A stretch of 38,746 bases of DNA. Origin: Deltaproteobacteria bacterium (GTDB lineage: Bacteria > Desulfobacterota > Syntrophia > Syntrophales > Smithellaceae). The DNA lies in assembly GCA_026388535.1 (NCBI GenBank), contig JAPLJP010000133.1, forward strand, positions 45,688-84,433, written 5' to 3'. Every line of letters begins with the position of its first letter. The stretch's first letter is position 1. The translations under genes were made by a program, and so were the position numbers. The notes beneath the pieces were generated by a model. That model had not been told where the DNA came from and searched no databases. It was given only the letters and a program-made list of their open reading frames with translations. This document shows, piece after piece, positions 17,301-25,346 of the stretch.

Positions 17301-17378
17301 GCAAAATTTAATGTCCAAGTCTTTTCCTCAGATTTCAAAGGAACTGAGGAAAAGTGGTTTGTAGGGAAGAAGCGTTAG
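14313..17378 (+). CDS. MMPL/RND exporter fused to a class I SAM-dependent methyltransferase
   Basis: The product is about 1021 residues. Residues 1-820 have the two-repeat RND/MMPL layout: one helix, a large periplasmic loop, five helices, a second set with GMGIDYTVYY in the fourth helix of repeat two, and a final helix ending LPVLMKKIF. Residues from about 850 form a methyltransferase with the SAM-binding IDIGCGYG (about 857-864), an acidic VYGLEPDEER strand end, and VLMLDMLHL. In aryl polyene and flexirubin clusters a stand-alone MMPL protein exports the product. Here the membrane pump and a cytosolic methyltransferase share a chain, so methylation may be coupled to export. ATG 14313 has AAAGG six bases upstream; the earlier frame start at 14223 is repeat sequence. 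Confidence 0.88.
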   Translation: MSLRKYQIRWSIVLIVTLIVAALFFWESKNLKIETDILESMPHNDPVLADARLIISHLPIQDKVFIDLEQTNPDRDRLINTSVALSDKLSKSGLFTKVGIGDDANIFPELIAHVNDNLPFLLGASDLEKKIQPLLTPEKIREAMSQNRQALEQLEGIGRSEMIAKDPLGFSGIILRQMSALLPANKVQFYQGQLISEDGKHALIIARIKGSGTDTSTAAKIEKLLDDCRNELAAKTDSNNKYILTSVGAYRAALDNETIAKRDTRLAIILTTLGIALLLIFSFPRPLIGLLALLPSTVGAIAALFVCSFLFRSMSILAVGFGGAIMAFTVDLGITYLLFLDQPYTTYGKQVAREVWSAELLAVLTTLGAFLLLLISDFKILAEIGVFSALGVAFALLFVHTVFPKIFPAMPPAAKRSNPLLFNAIKKIAAPAKWKLIAAIVFGLIMLFFAKPVFNVDLNAMNSMSENTINADKKMQSVWGNLSGKCYVLLEAPTLAQLQKKNDQLMDWLSNDVRQENLSSVFLPSVLFPSQDTAQSNFTVWHDFWNKERVAALKRDLNAAAKENGFAPNAFEPFWKIINQENPGTFEIPQKYFEMLGIVKSSEGFTQLSLLTAGKNYNAENFFERISQSGLAKIFDGDLFNKRLSDFLKNIFLEIALITSIGLVLVIFLFYLDWQLSLIALAPIAFALLATLGTLKIIGHPLDIPGIMLWIVIMGMGIDYTVYYICTYQRYYDEEHPAMDTIKMAMFLAAFTTLIGFGVLAFASHALLRSIGIVSFLGIGYSLIGAYFILPVLMKKIFSSVQYPTGSFMVGSQEHLRRTVARYRHLPTYPRVFARMKMMIDPMFKELDKYVKNPRRIIDIGCGYGVPATWLLEIYPQAEVYGLEPDEERVLIASRAIGNSGRAEVGRAPDLPKVDAAVDYVLMLDMLHLINDKEVQIVFQRIYEKLETGGTLLVRATIPSDKINPWKRWIETARLKITKAPNRFRSELEIVDFMKRAKFNVQVFSSDFKGTEEKWFVGKKR

Positions 17379-17423
17379 CCCGGCGAATGCCGGGAGAAAT
17401 GGTTTGTGGGAAAGAGGCTTTAA
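17355..17423 (+). repeat. 45-bp duplication of the exporter 3' end, with inner hairpin
   Basis: TGGTTTGTAGGGAAGAAGCG-TAG-type sequence at 17355-17378 recurs 45 bases later at 17400-17423 as TGGTTTGTGGGAAAGAGG...TAA, in the same frame and with a stop at the same place. Between them lies a palindrome CCCGGC-GAAT-GCCGGG (17379-17394). The second stop overlaps the acyltransferase ATG as TAATG, the usual coupled arrangement, so the first TAG looks like the newer stop. Confidence 0.65.
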
Positions 17424-18301
17424 TGAAAAAACTACCTTATAAAATATTACTTTATCTTTCCCGCAGGCTGGGGTTGTGGTTTTTCCGCATCTTTTCCTGG
17501 TTCATTGCGACCGGATATTTTTTTCTTTTCCGCACGCGCGTAGCGGAAAGCCTGAAATTTTATCGGGCGCTTTCCCCCGAGCACGGATTTCTCTATCATC
17601 TCTGGTGCGCGTGGAAGCAGTATCATAAATTTACCGATGTCTATATCCACCGTTTCATCCGCCTTGACGAAGAAGATATCGAATATGTCAAAGAAGGCTG
17701 GGAATATCTGGAAGAGGCGGTGCAAAAAAAGACGGGCGCGATTTTGCTGATGTCGCACATCGGCAACTGGGAACTGGCCGCGCAGACGCTCAACCGTAAA
17801 GGACTGCCGATTATGCTTTACCTGGGTGCCAAGCATAAAGAACAGATTGAGCATGTTCAAAAACAGTTTCTGGCGACAAGTGGCGTCCGGGTGGTGGTAA
17901 CCACTGAGGATGAAAAATCTCCTTTCGCTTTAATTGAGGGAATCAATTTCCTGCGCGAAGGCGGCATTGTCTCCATGACGGGCGACCGTCTCTGGGGTGA
18001 ACAGAGTTATGTTACTGTGAATTTTCTGGGACATGAAGTAAATCTTCCGGATACGCCGCATTTATTCGCTCTGATGACGGGAGCGCCGCTGATGACTTTT
18101 TTTGTATATCAGGAGGCTGTCGGAAAATATCATATAAAAGTCTCCCGTGGACGTAAGGTTTTATCCGCTACACGCGCGGATAGAAAAAAAGCTGTGCAGG
18201 AATCGGCACAGGACTACGCCGTGGACCTGGCAGCGTTTGCCCACAAGCATCCTTTCGAGTGGCATCATTTCGAGCCCTTCCTAGGTAAAAAAATCAATTA
18301 G
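17423..18301 (+). CDS. LpxL/HtrB-like lysophospholipid acyltransferase
   Basis: The product is about 292 residues, the normal size. It has an N-terminal hydrophobic anchor (residues 16-36) and the catalytic HxxxxE motif as H112-I-G-N-W-E117 (MSHIGNWELAA), then LREGGIVSMTGDR, typical of the family. These enzymes transfer acyl groups from acyl-ACP to lipid acceptors at the inner membrane. In aryl polyene and flexirubin clusters such a protein attaches the polyene chain to a lipid. ATG 17423 has GAGG five bases upstream and overlaps the second, duplicated stop of the exporter reading frame. The longer frame start at 17354 lies inside the exporter gene. Confidence 0.9.
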   Translation: MKKLPYKILLYLSRRLGLWFFRIFSWFIATGYFFLFRTRVAESLKFYRALSPEHGFLYHLWCAWKQYHKFTDVYIHRFIRLDEEDIEYVKEGWEYLEEAVQKKTGAILLMSHIGNWELAAQTLNRKGLPIMLYLGAKHKEQIEHVQKQFLATSGVRVVVTTEDEKSPFALIEGINFLREGGIVSMTGDRLWGEQSYVTVNFLGHEVNLPDTPHLFALMTGAPLMTFFVYQEAVGKYHIKVSRGRKVLSATRADRKKAVQESAQDYAVDLAAFAHKHPFEWHHFEPFLGKKIN

Positions 18302-18326
18302 AATAAATAGTAACGACGAATCATTA

Positions 18327-18355
18327 TTTCCTTTGAGCTTTGCGATTTTTAGTAT
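18327..18355 (+). repeat. Remnant of a family A right end
   Basis: TTTCCTTTGA...TGCGATTTTTAGTAT resembles the last 25-30 bases of family A copy 2 (TATCCTTTGAATGCGACTTAGTAT). No left end is visible. It lies in the 102-base space before the first HTH-like gene. Confidence 0.4.
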
Positions 18356-18363
18356 AAGAAATA
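18348..18363 (+). promoter_or_regulatory. Conserved 16-base box upstream of HTH-like gene 1
   Basis: TTTAGTATAAGAAATA here is identical to the box at 20148-20163, and both lie 40 bases before a paralogous HTH-like gene. GTATAAG could serve as a -10 element, but no good -35 lies at 17 bases. It may be a repeat end, a promoter, or a binding site for the HTH-like proteins. Confidence 0.4.
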
Positions 18364-18403
18364 TTGCCAAATGAGTGGAATAACTAATCGGCAGGAATTA
18401 TAA

Positions 18404-18808
18404 ATGAAAGTAAACGAAGTTCCGCAGGATAACACCCTTGAGTATTATGAAGGTATTAAGCGGGCCTGTTATGCAGTGAATGATGAAGGTAAATACGTCA
18501 TTGTGCCCAGCAACGGCTGGGAAGCGGAAGAATTTATCAATAGCATAGCCGTCAATGAATTGGCTGTTAATCTGGAAAAAACCAGACAAGCGGTGCTGGC
18601 TGGGGAAAAAAGTCCTCTTGCTTATCACATGGAGCGTCGGCAGATGATACCGGATATTCTGGGCAAGACAGCGGGCATTGCCGCGTTACGGGTTAAACGC
18701 CACTTGCGTCCGAAAATTTTTGCCAAGCTCAAAAATTCATTGTTGGAGCGTTATGCGCAAGCTCTCGCGATCAAAATAGAAGAATTAAAAACCGTGCCTA
18801 ATAATTAA
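18404..18808 (+). CDS. Small HTH-like protein, first copy of BtrH-associated pair
   Basis: The 134-residue product starts MKVNEVPQD. Its C-terminal 55 residues resemble a modified XRE-type helix-turn-helix: LGKTAGIAALRVKRHLRP is the presumed turn region and LLERYAQALAIKIEELKTV matches the last helices of that fold. The N-terminal 80 residues are not recognised and may bind a ligand or partner (GWEAEEFIN, VLAGEKSPLAYHME). A close paralogue follows at 20204, and each copy is followed by a BtrH-like gene. GGCAGGAATTATAA precedes the ATG, giving AGGA at seven bases. A regulator or an adaptor of the BtrH-like protein are both possible. Confidence 0.75.
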   Translation: MKVNEVPQDNTLEYYEGIKRACYAVNDEGKYVIVPSNGWEAEEFINSIAVNELAVNLEKTRQAVLAGEKSPLAYHMERRQMIPDILGKTAGIAALRVKRHLRPKIFAKLKNSLLERYAQALAIKIEELKTVPNN

Positions 18809-18822
18809 ACAAGGATAATTTA

Positions 18823-19857
18823 TTGACTACTACAGAAATAACATCCGGTGGAAAACTTTTTTTACATCACCACGCCGCTCATTGCGAAAGCGGCGTCACC
18901 TCGGCTTTGTTCAGAGATAAGGGATTGGAAATCAGCGAACCGATGATTTTCGGCATCGGCAGCGGCATATTTTTCGGCCATCTGCCGTTTGTCCATTGGG
19001 TCGGCCTGCCCATCAGCACTTACCGGTCGCAACCGGGAGCAATTTTCCGCAAGGCAGCCAAAAGACTGGGCGGAAAGTTTGTCACGCAGCATTTTCGCAA
19101 CGCGAAGAAGGGCATGGACGAATTGCGCCGTGTGCTCAAAACCGGACAAATTGTCGGACTGACAACCAACATCTACTGGCTTTCTTATTTCCCCCAGCGT
19201 TTTCGTTTTCAATTCAACGGCCACAACATTATCGTCCTGCGTGAAATCGAAAACGGTTTCCGCGTGAGTGATCCCGTTCTGGAAAAGCCGATGGATTGCT
19301 TAACGGAAGATCTGATCAGGGCACGTTTCGCGCGGGGCCCGCTGGAGCCGCACGGCTTCATGTACTATCCCGTATCCGTTAATCTCAATCCTGATTTACG
19401 CAGAGCCTGTATCAAAGGAATGCTCGATACCTGTAATATGATGCTTAGAATTCCTCTGCCGATTTTCGGTATCCGCGGCATTCGCTTTCTGGCAAAAAGA
19501 ATTATAAAAAGCGAAAAGACTTATGGATTTGAAAACGCCTGCCGGCAGCTGGGAAATATCGTCCGCATGCAGGAGGAAGTCGGCACGGGCGGCGCGGGAT
19601 TCCGCTATATGTACGCCGCCTTTTTACAGGAAGCCGCCGAACTTTTCGGGTCCTCCGAACTAAACGAGTTATCTCAGGAGATGACGGCCGTCGGCGATAT
19701 CTGGCGTGAATTTGCCGTGGTTTCCGCGCGCATTATCAAGAAAAGAGTCAAACAGGAAGAAACTTTTGCCAAAGCGGGAGGTTTGATGCTGATTTGCGCC
19801 GGGCGGGAAGAAGAACTTTTTAAAACTCTGCGTGATGTAGCCGGCAAGCTGATATAA
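18823..19857 (+). CDS. BtrH-like protein, first copy
   Basis: The 344-residue product begins with a BtrH N-terminal-like domain: AHCESGVTSALF with Cys21 and adjacent His20, then ISEPMIFGIGSGIFFGHLPF. In butirosin biosynthesis BtrH transfers an acyl chain from an ACP to an aminoglycoside; the fold is a papain-like cysteine enzyme. The C-terminal half (from about 180) is mostly helical and carries the conserved EEVGTGGAGFRYMYAAFLQEA. TTG 18823 is the start: AAGGA lies eight bases upstream, and the length agrees with the second copy. It lies 14 bases after the HTH-like gene. A role in moving an ACP-bound polyene or amino-acyl group is inferred. Confidence 0.82.
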   Translation: MTTTEITSGGKLFLHHHAAHCESGVTSALFRDKGLEISEPMIFGIGSGIFFGHLPFVHWVGLPISTYRSQPGAIFRKAAKRLGGKFVTQHFRNAKKGMDELRRVLKTGQIVGLTTNIYWLSYFPQRFRFQFNGHNIIVLREIENGFRVSDPVLEKPMDCLTEDLIRARFARGPLEPHGFMYYPVSVNLNPDLRRACIKGMLDTCNMMLRIPLPIFGIRGIRFLAKRIIKSEKTYGFENACRQLGNIVRMQEEVGTGGAGFRYMYAAFLQEAAELFGSSELNELSQEMTAVGDIWREFAVVSARIIKKRVKQEETFAKAGGLMLICAGREEELFKTLRDVAGKLI

Positions 19858-19966
19858 TGAAGTTATTAATATTTTCTGCGTCAGTTTTTGTCCGTTTCTT
19901 GTTATAAACAATCACGGGTATGACTTTTAAAGCGCAATTTGGGTATGTTTTGCATTACATCCTGTT

Positions 19967-20124
19967 CCGCTTCGGGAATACCATGGATATCTTCGATATC
20001 CTCCGCCTATAGCGGGATAATTCAACTAGCAGATATTACTGCACTACATTTGTAATATCTGAGTTTCATTAATTAGACCTGCAAACTTCAGAGCACTGCG
20101 TTTCTGAAATATGGGTCTTGTTAA
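19967..20124 (+). repeat. Family C repeat, copy 2
   Basis: Inverted words (TTCCGCTTCGGGAA near 19967; GATATCTTCGATATC near 19986-20000) precede GGGATAATTC at 20014-20023. A second half contains GCAAACTTCAGAGCACTGCGTTTCTGAAAT and GGGTCTTGTT. An inserted AGATATTAC...GTAATATCT inverted repeat separates the halves. It fills most of the 346 bases between the first BtrH-like gene and the second HTH-like gene. Confidence 0.6.
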
Positions 20125-20147
20125 AAAATTCTTTTCGCATTATTAAA

Positions 20148-20163
20148 TTTAGTATAAGAAATA
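20148..20163 (+). promoter_or_regulatory. Conserved 16-base box upstream of HTH-like gene 2
   Basis: TTTAGTATAAGAAATA is identical to 18348-18363, while the flanks (TTCGCATTATTAAA before, CATTATAAAGAT after) differ. The distance to the start codon is 40 bases in both cases. The identity in otherwise unlike surroundings suggests selection or a shared recent origin. Confidence 0.4.
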
Positions 20164-20203
20164 CATTATAAAGATAAATAACCACATTTGGCAGGAGTTA
20201 ACC

Positions 20204-20623
20204 ATGAAGGTAAACGAAGTACCTCAGGATGACGTCCCAGATTATACAGAGGGGTGGCTAAAAAAAGGGAATTACGCCCTCGATGATGAGGGGAAATATG
20301 TCATGGTCCCCAGCAAGGGATGGGAGGTAGATGAGCTGACAAACAGGTTGGCTTTCAATGAATATGAAGCCAAAGTTGAAGAAACAAGAAAGGCAGTGTT
20401 AGCCGGCCAGAAAAGTCCTCTTGCTTATTATATGGAGCTTAGACAGATGATACCGAAATTTCTGGGAAAAACAGCTGGTATTGCCGCATTCCGGGTCAAG
20501 AGGCATTTGCGTCCGGAAATATTTGCCAAACTCAAAGAGTCTGTTCTGGACAGTTACGCGAAAGCCCTCGAGGTCACGAGGGAAGAATTGAAAACTGTAC
20601 CTCGTAATAACAACCCAACGTAG
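20204..20623 (+). CDS. Small HTH-like protein, second copy
   Basis: This 139-residue paralogue shares MKVNEVPQD, VLAGQKSPLAYYME, RQMIP, LGKTAGIAAFRVKRHLRP and the EELKTVP ending with the copy at 18404; divergence is concentrated in residues 10-60. The same presumed helix-turn-helix occupies the C-terminus. GGCAGGAGTTAACC precedes the ATG, a good binding site. It is separated from its BtrH-like partner by a family C repeat of about 90 bases, unlike the first module, where the gap is 14 bases. The surface differences suggest each copy pairs with its own BtrH-like protein or site. Confidence 0.75.
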   Translation: MKVNEVPQDDVPDYTEGWLKKGNYALDDEGKYVMVPSKGWEVDELTNRLAFNEYEAKVEETRKAVLAGQKSPLAYYMELRQMIPKFLGKTAGIAAFRVKRHLRPEIFAKLKESVLDSYAKALEVTREELKTVPRNNNPT

Positions 20624-20631
20624 CTTCGCTC

Positions 20632-20728
20632 GTGGGATAATTATACTCTTCCGCTAAGCTCCGCATGCGGGATAATTCGACCGGCAAGTTTCAGCGTACT
20701 TTGTTTTTGAAACTTGGGTCTCATTAGA
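20632..20728 (+). repeat. Family C repeat, copy 3
   Basis: GGGATAATTC at 20669-20678 is followed by a perfect inverted repeat CAAGTTTCA (20685-20693) and TGAAACTTG (20708-20716), then GGGTCTCATTAG. Copies 1 and 2 keep the same order but with weaker stems. It lies between the second HTH-like gene and the second BtrH-like gene and ends about 17 bases before the latter's start. Confidence 0.65.
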
Positions 20729-20744
20729 AAGGTAATTACCATTT

Positions 20745-21781
20745 ATGATGACAGAAACTTTAGCCAACGGCAAAACTTATATTCATCGCACGTCCGCGCA
20801 CTGTGAGACGGGAGTCACTTCCGCCTTGTTTCTCGATAAGGGTATTGAAATTTCCGAACCGATGATTTTCGGCATCGGCAGCGGCATTTTTTTCGGTCAT
20901 CTGCCGTTTATCAAATGGACCGGGCTGCCGATCAGTACTTTTAGAACTCTGCCGGGAACGGTTTTCAGCAAGGTATCTAAAAGACTGGGAGCAAAGGTTG
21001 TCAGAAAACGTTTTCGCAATCCGCAAAAAGGCATGGATGAACTGCGCCGTGTCATTCGGACCGGGCAGATTGTCGCGGTCACAACCAACGTCTACTGGCT
21101 TTCCTATTTTCCCAGACGCTATCGCTTTAATTTCAGCGGCCACAACCTCATCGTTTTGTATGAAACTGAAAATGGTTTCCGGGTGAGCGACCCGGGTTTA
21201 CTTGAATACACGAATGATTGTTCGGCGCACGATATGGAAAGGGCGCGTTTCGCTCGCGGACCGATGGAAGCGCGTGGTTTGATGTACTACCCTTTATCCG
21301 TCGATCCCAACCCCGACATCAGGAAGGCCTGCATCACGGGCATGCAGGATTCCTGCAAGCAGATGCTCAAAATTCCCATTCCGCTCTTCGGCGTTAAGGG
21401 AATACGCTATCTGGCAAAAAAAATTGTAAAATGGCCGGAGAAACTGGGCTATGTTGAAGCCTGCCGGCAGTTGGCTCATCTCGTGCGTTTCCAGGAAGAA
21501 ATGGGCACGGGCGGCGCGGGTTTCCGCTATATTTTCGCAGCATTTCTGCAGGAATCTTCCGAATTATTCGAGTCTCCCGAACTAAACGAATTATCCAATG
21601 AGATGACTTCCATCGGCGATATCTGGCGTGAATTTGCCTTGGTCTCCTCGCGCATCATCAAACAGAGAAAAACAAAATCCGAAGAGACATTCGACAAAGT
21701 CGGCGGATTGATGATGATTTGCGCGGGCAGGGAAGAACAGCTTTTCAAGAATCTGCTTGATGTTATTGGTAAACTGAAATC

Positions 21782-21785
<4 letters not shown>
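20745..21785 (+). CDS. BtrH-like protein, second copy
   Basis: The 346-residue product is collinear with the copy at 18823: Cys20 in AHCETGVTSALF, ISEPMIFGIGSGIFFGHLPF, LDELRRV-like middle, and EEMGTGGAGFRYIFAAFLQES near residue 260. Conservation is highest around the Cys and in the C-terminal helical block, so both copies are probably active. The stop overlaps the ABC ATPase start by four bases (ATGA), which ties this copy to the export genes. AAAGG lies about a dozen bases before the ATG. The substrate is unknown; acyl transfer from the nearby ACP to an acceptor is the family-based guess. Confidence 0.82.
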
Positions 21786-22525
<740 letters not shown>

Positions 22526-22636
22526 AGCACAAAAGGATTCTTCTTTGCATAACTTGATTGGCCGCGTCATGCTTTGGATAATCCATTTGTGAATTTACCG
22601 AAATGAATTAAATTTTTAAATACAGGTGAATATAAC

Positions 22637-23758
22637 TTGATAAAAAAGCAACTGAAGGAAATCGTCAAAAAAGAAATGCTGATCATGCTTCGCGACAAGC
22701 AGACGATCCTGCTTCTTTTTCTCATGCCGCTGGCCCTGATTTTTTTCATGACTCTGGCGTATAAGGGGGTCTATGCGGACAAAATATATGAAAAGAAAAT
22801 TACGACGGTTATTGAAAACGAATGCAAATCGCCCAAGGCGAACCTGCTTGAGCAAAAAATACATTCGAATAAGATGATTACACGAATAGAGCTGCCTTCC
22901 GGTTTTGATAAAGACCGTGTTTTTGAACAGGGCAAAGCGCAGGTACTTATTGTAATCCCCAAAGGGTTTGAGGAAGGAACACGACCTGTGGAACTTTATT
23001 TTGATCCAGTATTCGATACGGGTTACAAGATAGCCGTCCGTTCGCTGATGACCAGCCTGACGGTGGAAGTCGTCATGGGCATCGAAAACATTGATGCCGT
23101 GGTTGCCGGTATGATCACGGAAAAAACAAAGAAAGAGATGGCTGTTCCCAGTCCTCTTCAGATGGCGGTGCCGGCTTACGCGATATTCGCGATGTTTTTT
23201 ATCGCGATTCCCATGTCCATCGGCTTTCTGAAAGAAAAAAATGACGGTACTTTGCAGCGTCTTTTTACATATTCGGTCAGCCCCAGCGTCATTGCCCTGG
23301 GGAAAATCATTCCTTATTATGTCATCAATATTATCCAGTTTGCCTTAATGCTGTTTGTCGGCGTTTTTATCGCACCCTACGTTATCGGTACACCTTTTCA
23401 AATGGGCACCCATGTCTGGCATTTAATCCCTGTTACTCTGATCGTGGCGGCCGCGACAACCGGTTTCGGGGTGCTGATCGCGACGCTGGCTAAAACGCTC
23501 GAGCAGACGTCAACGCTGGCAGCGACGGGTGCCATATTGATGGGCGTGCTGGGCGGTATCATGGTGCCTCACTTTGTCATGTCACGTGCGATGCAAAAAC
23601 TGGCGATGATATCGCCGATATACTGGGCGCATCAGTCTTATCTGGATGTTTTTCTGCGTGACGCTGATTTTAAAATAATACTGCCGAAACTGGCCATTCT
23701 GTTTTTTTTCGCACTGGCTTGTTTCTTAATAGCGGGAAGGAGAGTTAAATGGATGTGA
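22637..23758 (+). CDS. ABC-2 type permease (ABC2_membrane_3 form)
   Basis: The 373-residue protein has one N-terminal helix (about 22-40), an extracytoplasmic domain of about 130 residues, and five helices from about residue 175 to the end, the typical form of YhaP/YbhR-like permeases. FLKEKNDGTLQRLFTYSVS is the usual cytosolic coupling stretch. TTG 22637 is the start, supported by AGGTG eight bases upstream. The last ten bases overlap the ACP start, so export and carrier protein are co-translated, which favours a pathway-specific exporter. Confidence 0.88.
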   Translation: MIKKQLKEIVKKEMLIMLRDKQTILLLFLMPLALIFFMTLAYKGVYADKIYEKKITTVIENECKSPKANLLEQKIHSNKMITRIELPSGFDKDRVFEQGKAQVLIVIPKGFEEGTRPVELYFDPVFDTGYKIAVRSLMTSLTVEVVMGIENIDAVVAGMITEKTKKEMAVPSPLQMAVPAYAIFAMFFIAIPMSIGFLKEKNDGTLQRLFTYSVSPSVIALGKIIPYYVINIIQFALMLFVGVFIAPYVIGTPFQMGTHVWHLIPVTLIVAAATTGFGVLIATLAKTLEQTSTLAATGAILMGVLGGIMVPHFVMSRAMQKLAMISPIYWAHQSYLDVFLRDADFKIILPKLAILFFFALACFLIAGRRVKWM

Positions 23759-24060
23759 GTCAGAAGTTGAAGGAGTTAAACGTATCATCAAAGGATGAAT
23801 TGATTTTCAAACTCAAGGAATTGATCATCAGGGCATGTGAAATTACGGATGTCAGACCGGAGGATGTGCCCACGGATGTCCCCTTTATCGGCGGTCCGGG
23901 ACCGCTGATACTGGACAGCCTCGACGCCATGGAGATCGCCATGGAAATAAGATATGAGTTCGGCGTGGAATTAAAAAACGCCTCGACGGCGGCCAAGGCG
24001 ATGCGGTCATTCGACTCGCTGGCCGATTTTATCATCGAAGCGCCAAAGGTTAAAAGATGA
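23749..24060 (+). CDS. Acyl carrier protein
   Basis: The 103-residue product has the phosphopantetheine attachment motif LDSLDAMEI with Ser57, followed by EIRYEFGVEL, as in ACPs. It is slightly longer than FabC-type ACPs (about 80 residues), having about 20 extra N-terminal residues. It would carry the growing chain for the flanking ketosynthases. It overlaps the permease by ten bases and the next ketosynthase by four. It is the only ACP in the window, so it probably serves both KS/CLF pairs. Confidence 0.9.
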   Translation: MDVSQKLKELNVSSKDELIFKLKELIIRACEITDVRPEDVPTDVPFIGGPGPLILDSLDAMEIAMEIRYEFGVELKNASTAAKAMRSFDSLADFIIEAPKVKR

Positions 24061-25217
24061 GTCAGTCAGACATTTACATGCGCGGCTGGGGTGCGGTAAC
24101 GTCACTGGGCTGGAGCGCTCCCGATTCGGCATGTAATTTAATCGCGGGAAAAGCTCCACCGGCAACACCAGGGCTATCCTCGCATTTAATCAACCGTGAA
24201 TATAAGGCCTTTGAAGTTTCTTATTCCGGCAATCCTTTGGATAAAGCGATGGCAATGCTGGATAGCGCTCTTGAAGAAGCTTTTGCAAAGGCTGAACTAT
24301 CCGCGGAAGAAATTGCCGAATCCAGCGTGCTTGTGGGAACAACGGGCGGTCTCTTTATCCGTAACGAATATGAATTTACCGAGGCCGTGCGTAAAAATCC
24401 CGGCAAAGAATCACCGGCTATTTCGTGCCGCAACCGCGGCCCCGGGGAGGTCGCCGATTTAATCGTTAATAAATATGGCATCAAGGGGCTGTCGCTAACT
24501 TTCAGTATGGCCTGCGTTTCGAGTTCGCATGCCTTGGTTGTCGCTGCCGATCTTCTAAAACAGAAAAAAATCCGCCGTGCAATAGTTGTCGGTTTTGAAC
24601 CGCTTTTGAACATGACCTTGCACGGATTCGCCAGCCTGCTCCTTTTTGATTACGACCAATGCCGCCCGTTTTGCGCGACCCGTGCCGGAATGCAAATCGG
24701 CGAAGCCGCCGCCGTTGTTATTCTGGACGCGGATGAATCATCTTCCTCAAAATATAAATTTGCCGGCGGCTATCAGTACAACGATATAAAAAGTATGACT
24801 TCGGCGGGCATTGATGGTGTAACTGTCAGCGAGGTTGTCGGGCAAACATTAACATCCGCGCGTATATCTGCCGGCGATGTTGTGGCAATTAAGGCCCACG
24901 GCACAGGCACAAGGGATAACGATCTTTCCGAGGGAAGAGGTCTGGTCAAACTTTTTGGAGAAAAACTTCCTCCGGTGGTTTCCCTCAAAGGAGCTATCGG
25001 CCACACTCTGGGAGCGGCGGGAGCCGTGGAAACAGCCGTATGGCTTTCCTGCTGTAAAGAAGGATTTATTCCGCGCAGTTTCGGTTTTACGGAAATCGAT
25101 CCCGAAATCGGTTTCGCGCCCTCACAAAAAAATATTGAAGCGCGCGACGGCGCTTATTTGTTTACTTTTTTCGGTTTCGGCGGAACATGCTCGAGTTATT
25201 TGATTATCAAAGAGTGA
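24057..25217 (+). CDS. Beta-ketoacyl synthase, active, short form (KS2)
   Basis: This 386-residue ketosynthase is about 25 residues shorter than FabF but keeps the active site: Cys153 (MACVSSS), His281 (KAHGTGT), Lys311 and His316 (GAIGHTLGAAGA). The start overlaps the ACP stop as ATGA. Sequence outside the active site is quite different from KS1, so it is not a recent duplicate. It is followed, after a family B repeat, by a degenerate ketosynthase, so a second KS/CLF-like pair seems to exist. It may do an initiation or specialised extension step. Confidence 0.88.
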   Translation: MSQSDIYMRGWGAVTSLGWSAPDSACNLIAGKAPPATPGLSSHLINREYKAFEVSYSGNPLDKAMAMLDSALEEAFAKAELSAEEIAESSVLVGTTGGLFIRNEYEFTEAVRKNPGKESPAISCRNRGPGEVADLIVNKYGIKGLSLTFSMACVSSSHALVVAADLLKQKKIRRAIVVGFEPLLNMTLHGFASLLLFDYDQCRPFCATRAGMQIGEAAAVVILDADESSSSKYKFAGGYQYNDIKSMTSAGIDGVTVSEVVGQTLTSARISAGDVVAIKAHGTGTRDNDLSEGRGLVKLFGEKLPPVVSLKGAIGHTLGAAGAVETAVWLSCCKEGFIPRSFGFTEIDPEIGFAPSQKNIEARDGAYLFTFFGFGGTCSSYLIIKE

Positions 25218-25229
25218 TTAAATATTAAA

Positions 25230-25303
25230 TGTCATTGCGAGTCCCGACTTGTCGGGACGTGGCAATCTTAAAAAAAGATTTCTCGCTTCGCTTCGAAATG
25301 ACA
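25230..25303 (+). repeat. Family B repeat (TGTCATT...AATGACA)
   Basis: The element begins TGTCATTGCGAG, has an inner perfect hairpin GTCCCGAC-TT-GTCGGGAC (25241-25258), GTGGCAATCTT, and ends TCGCTTCGAAATGACA. It shares about the last 45 bases with the copy at 12481-12556 but carries a different inner hairpin. It lies between KS2 and the degenerate ketosynthase. Confidence 0.75.
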
Positions 25304-25346
25304 CTAAAGTAAATTCCGACAAATATGTACAGAAATTAAAAGGCGT

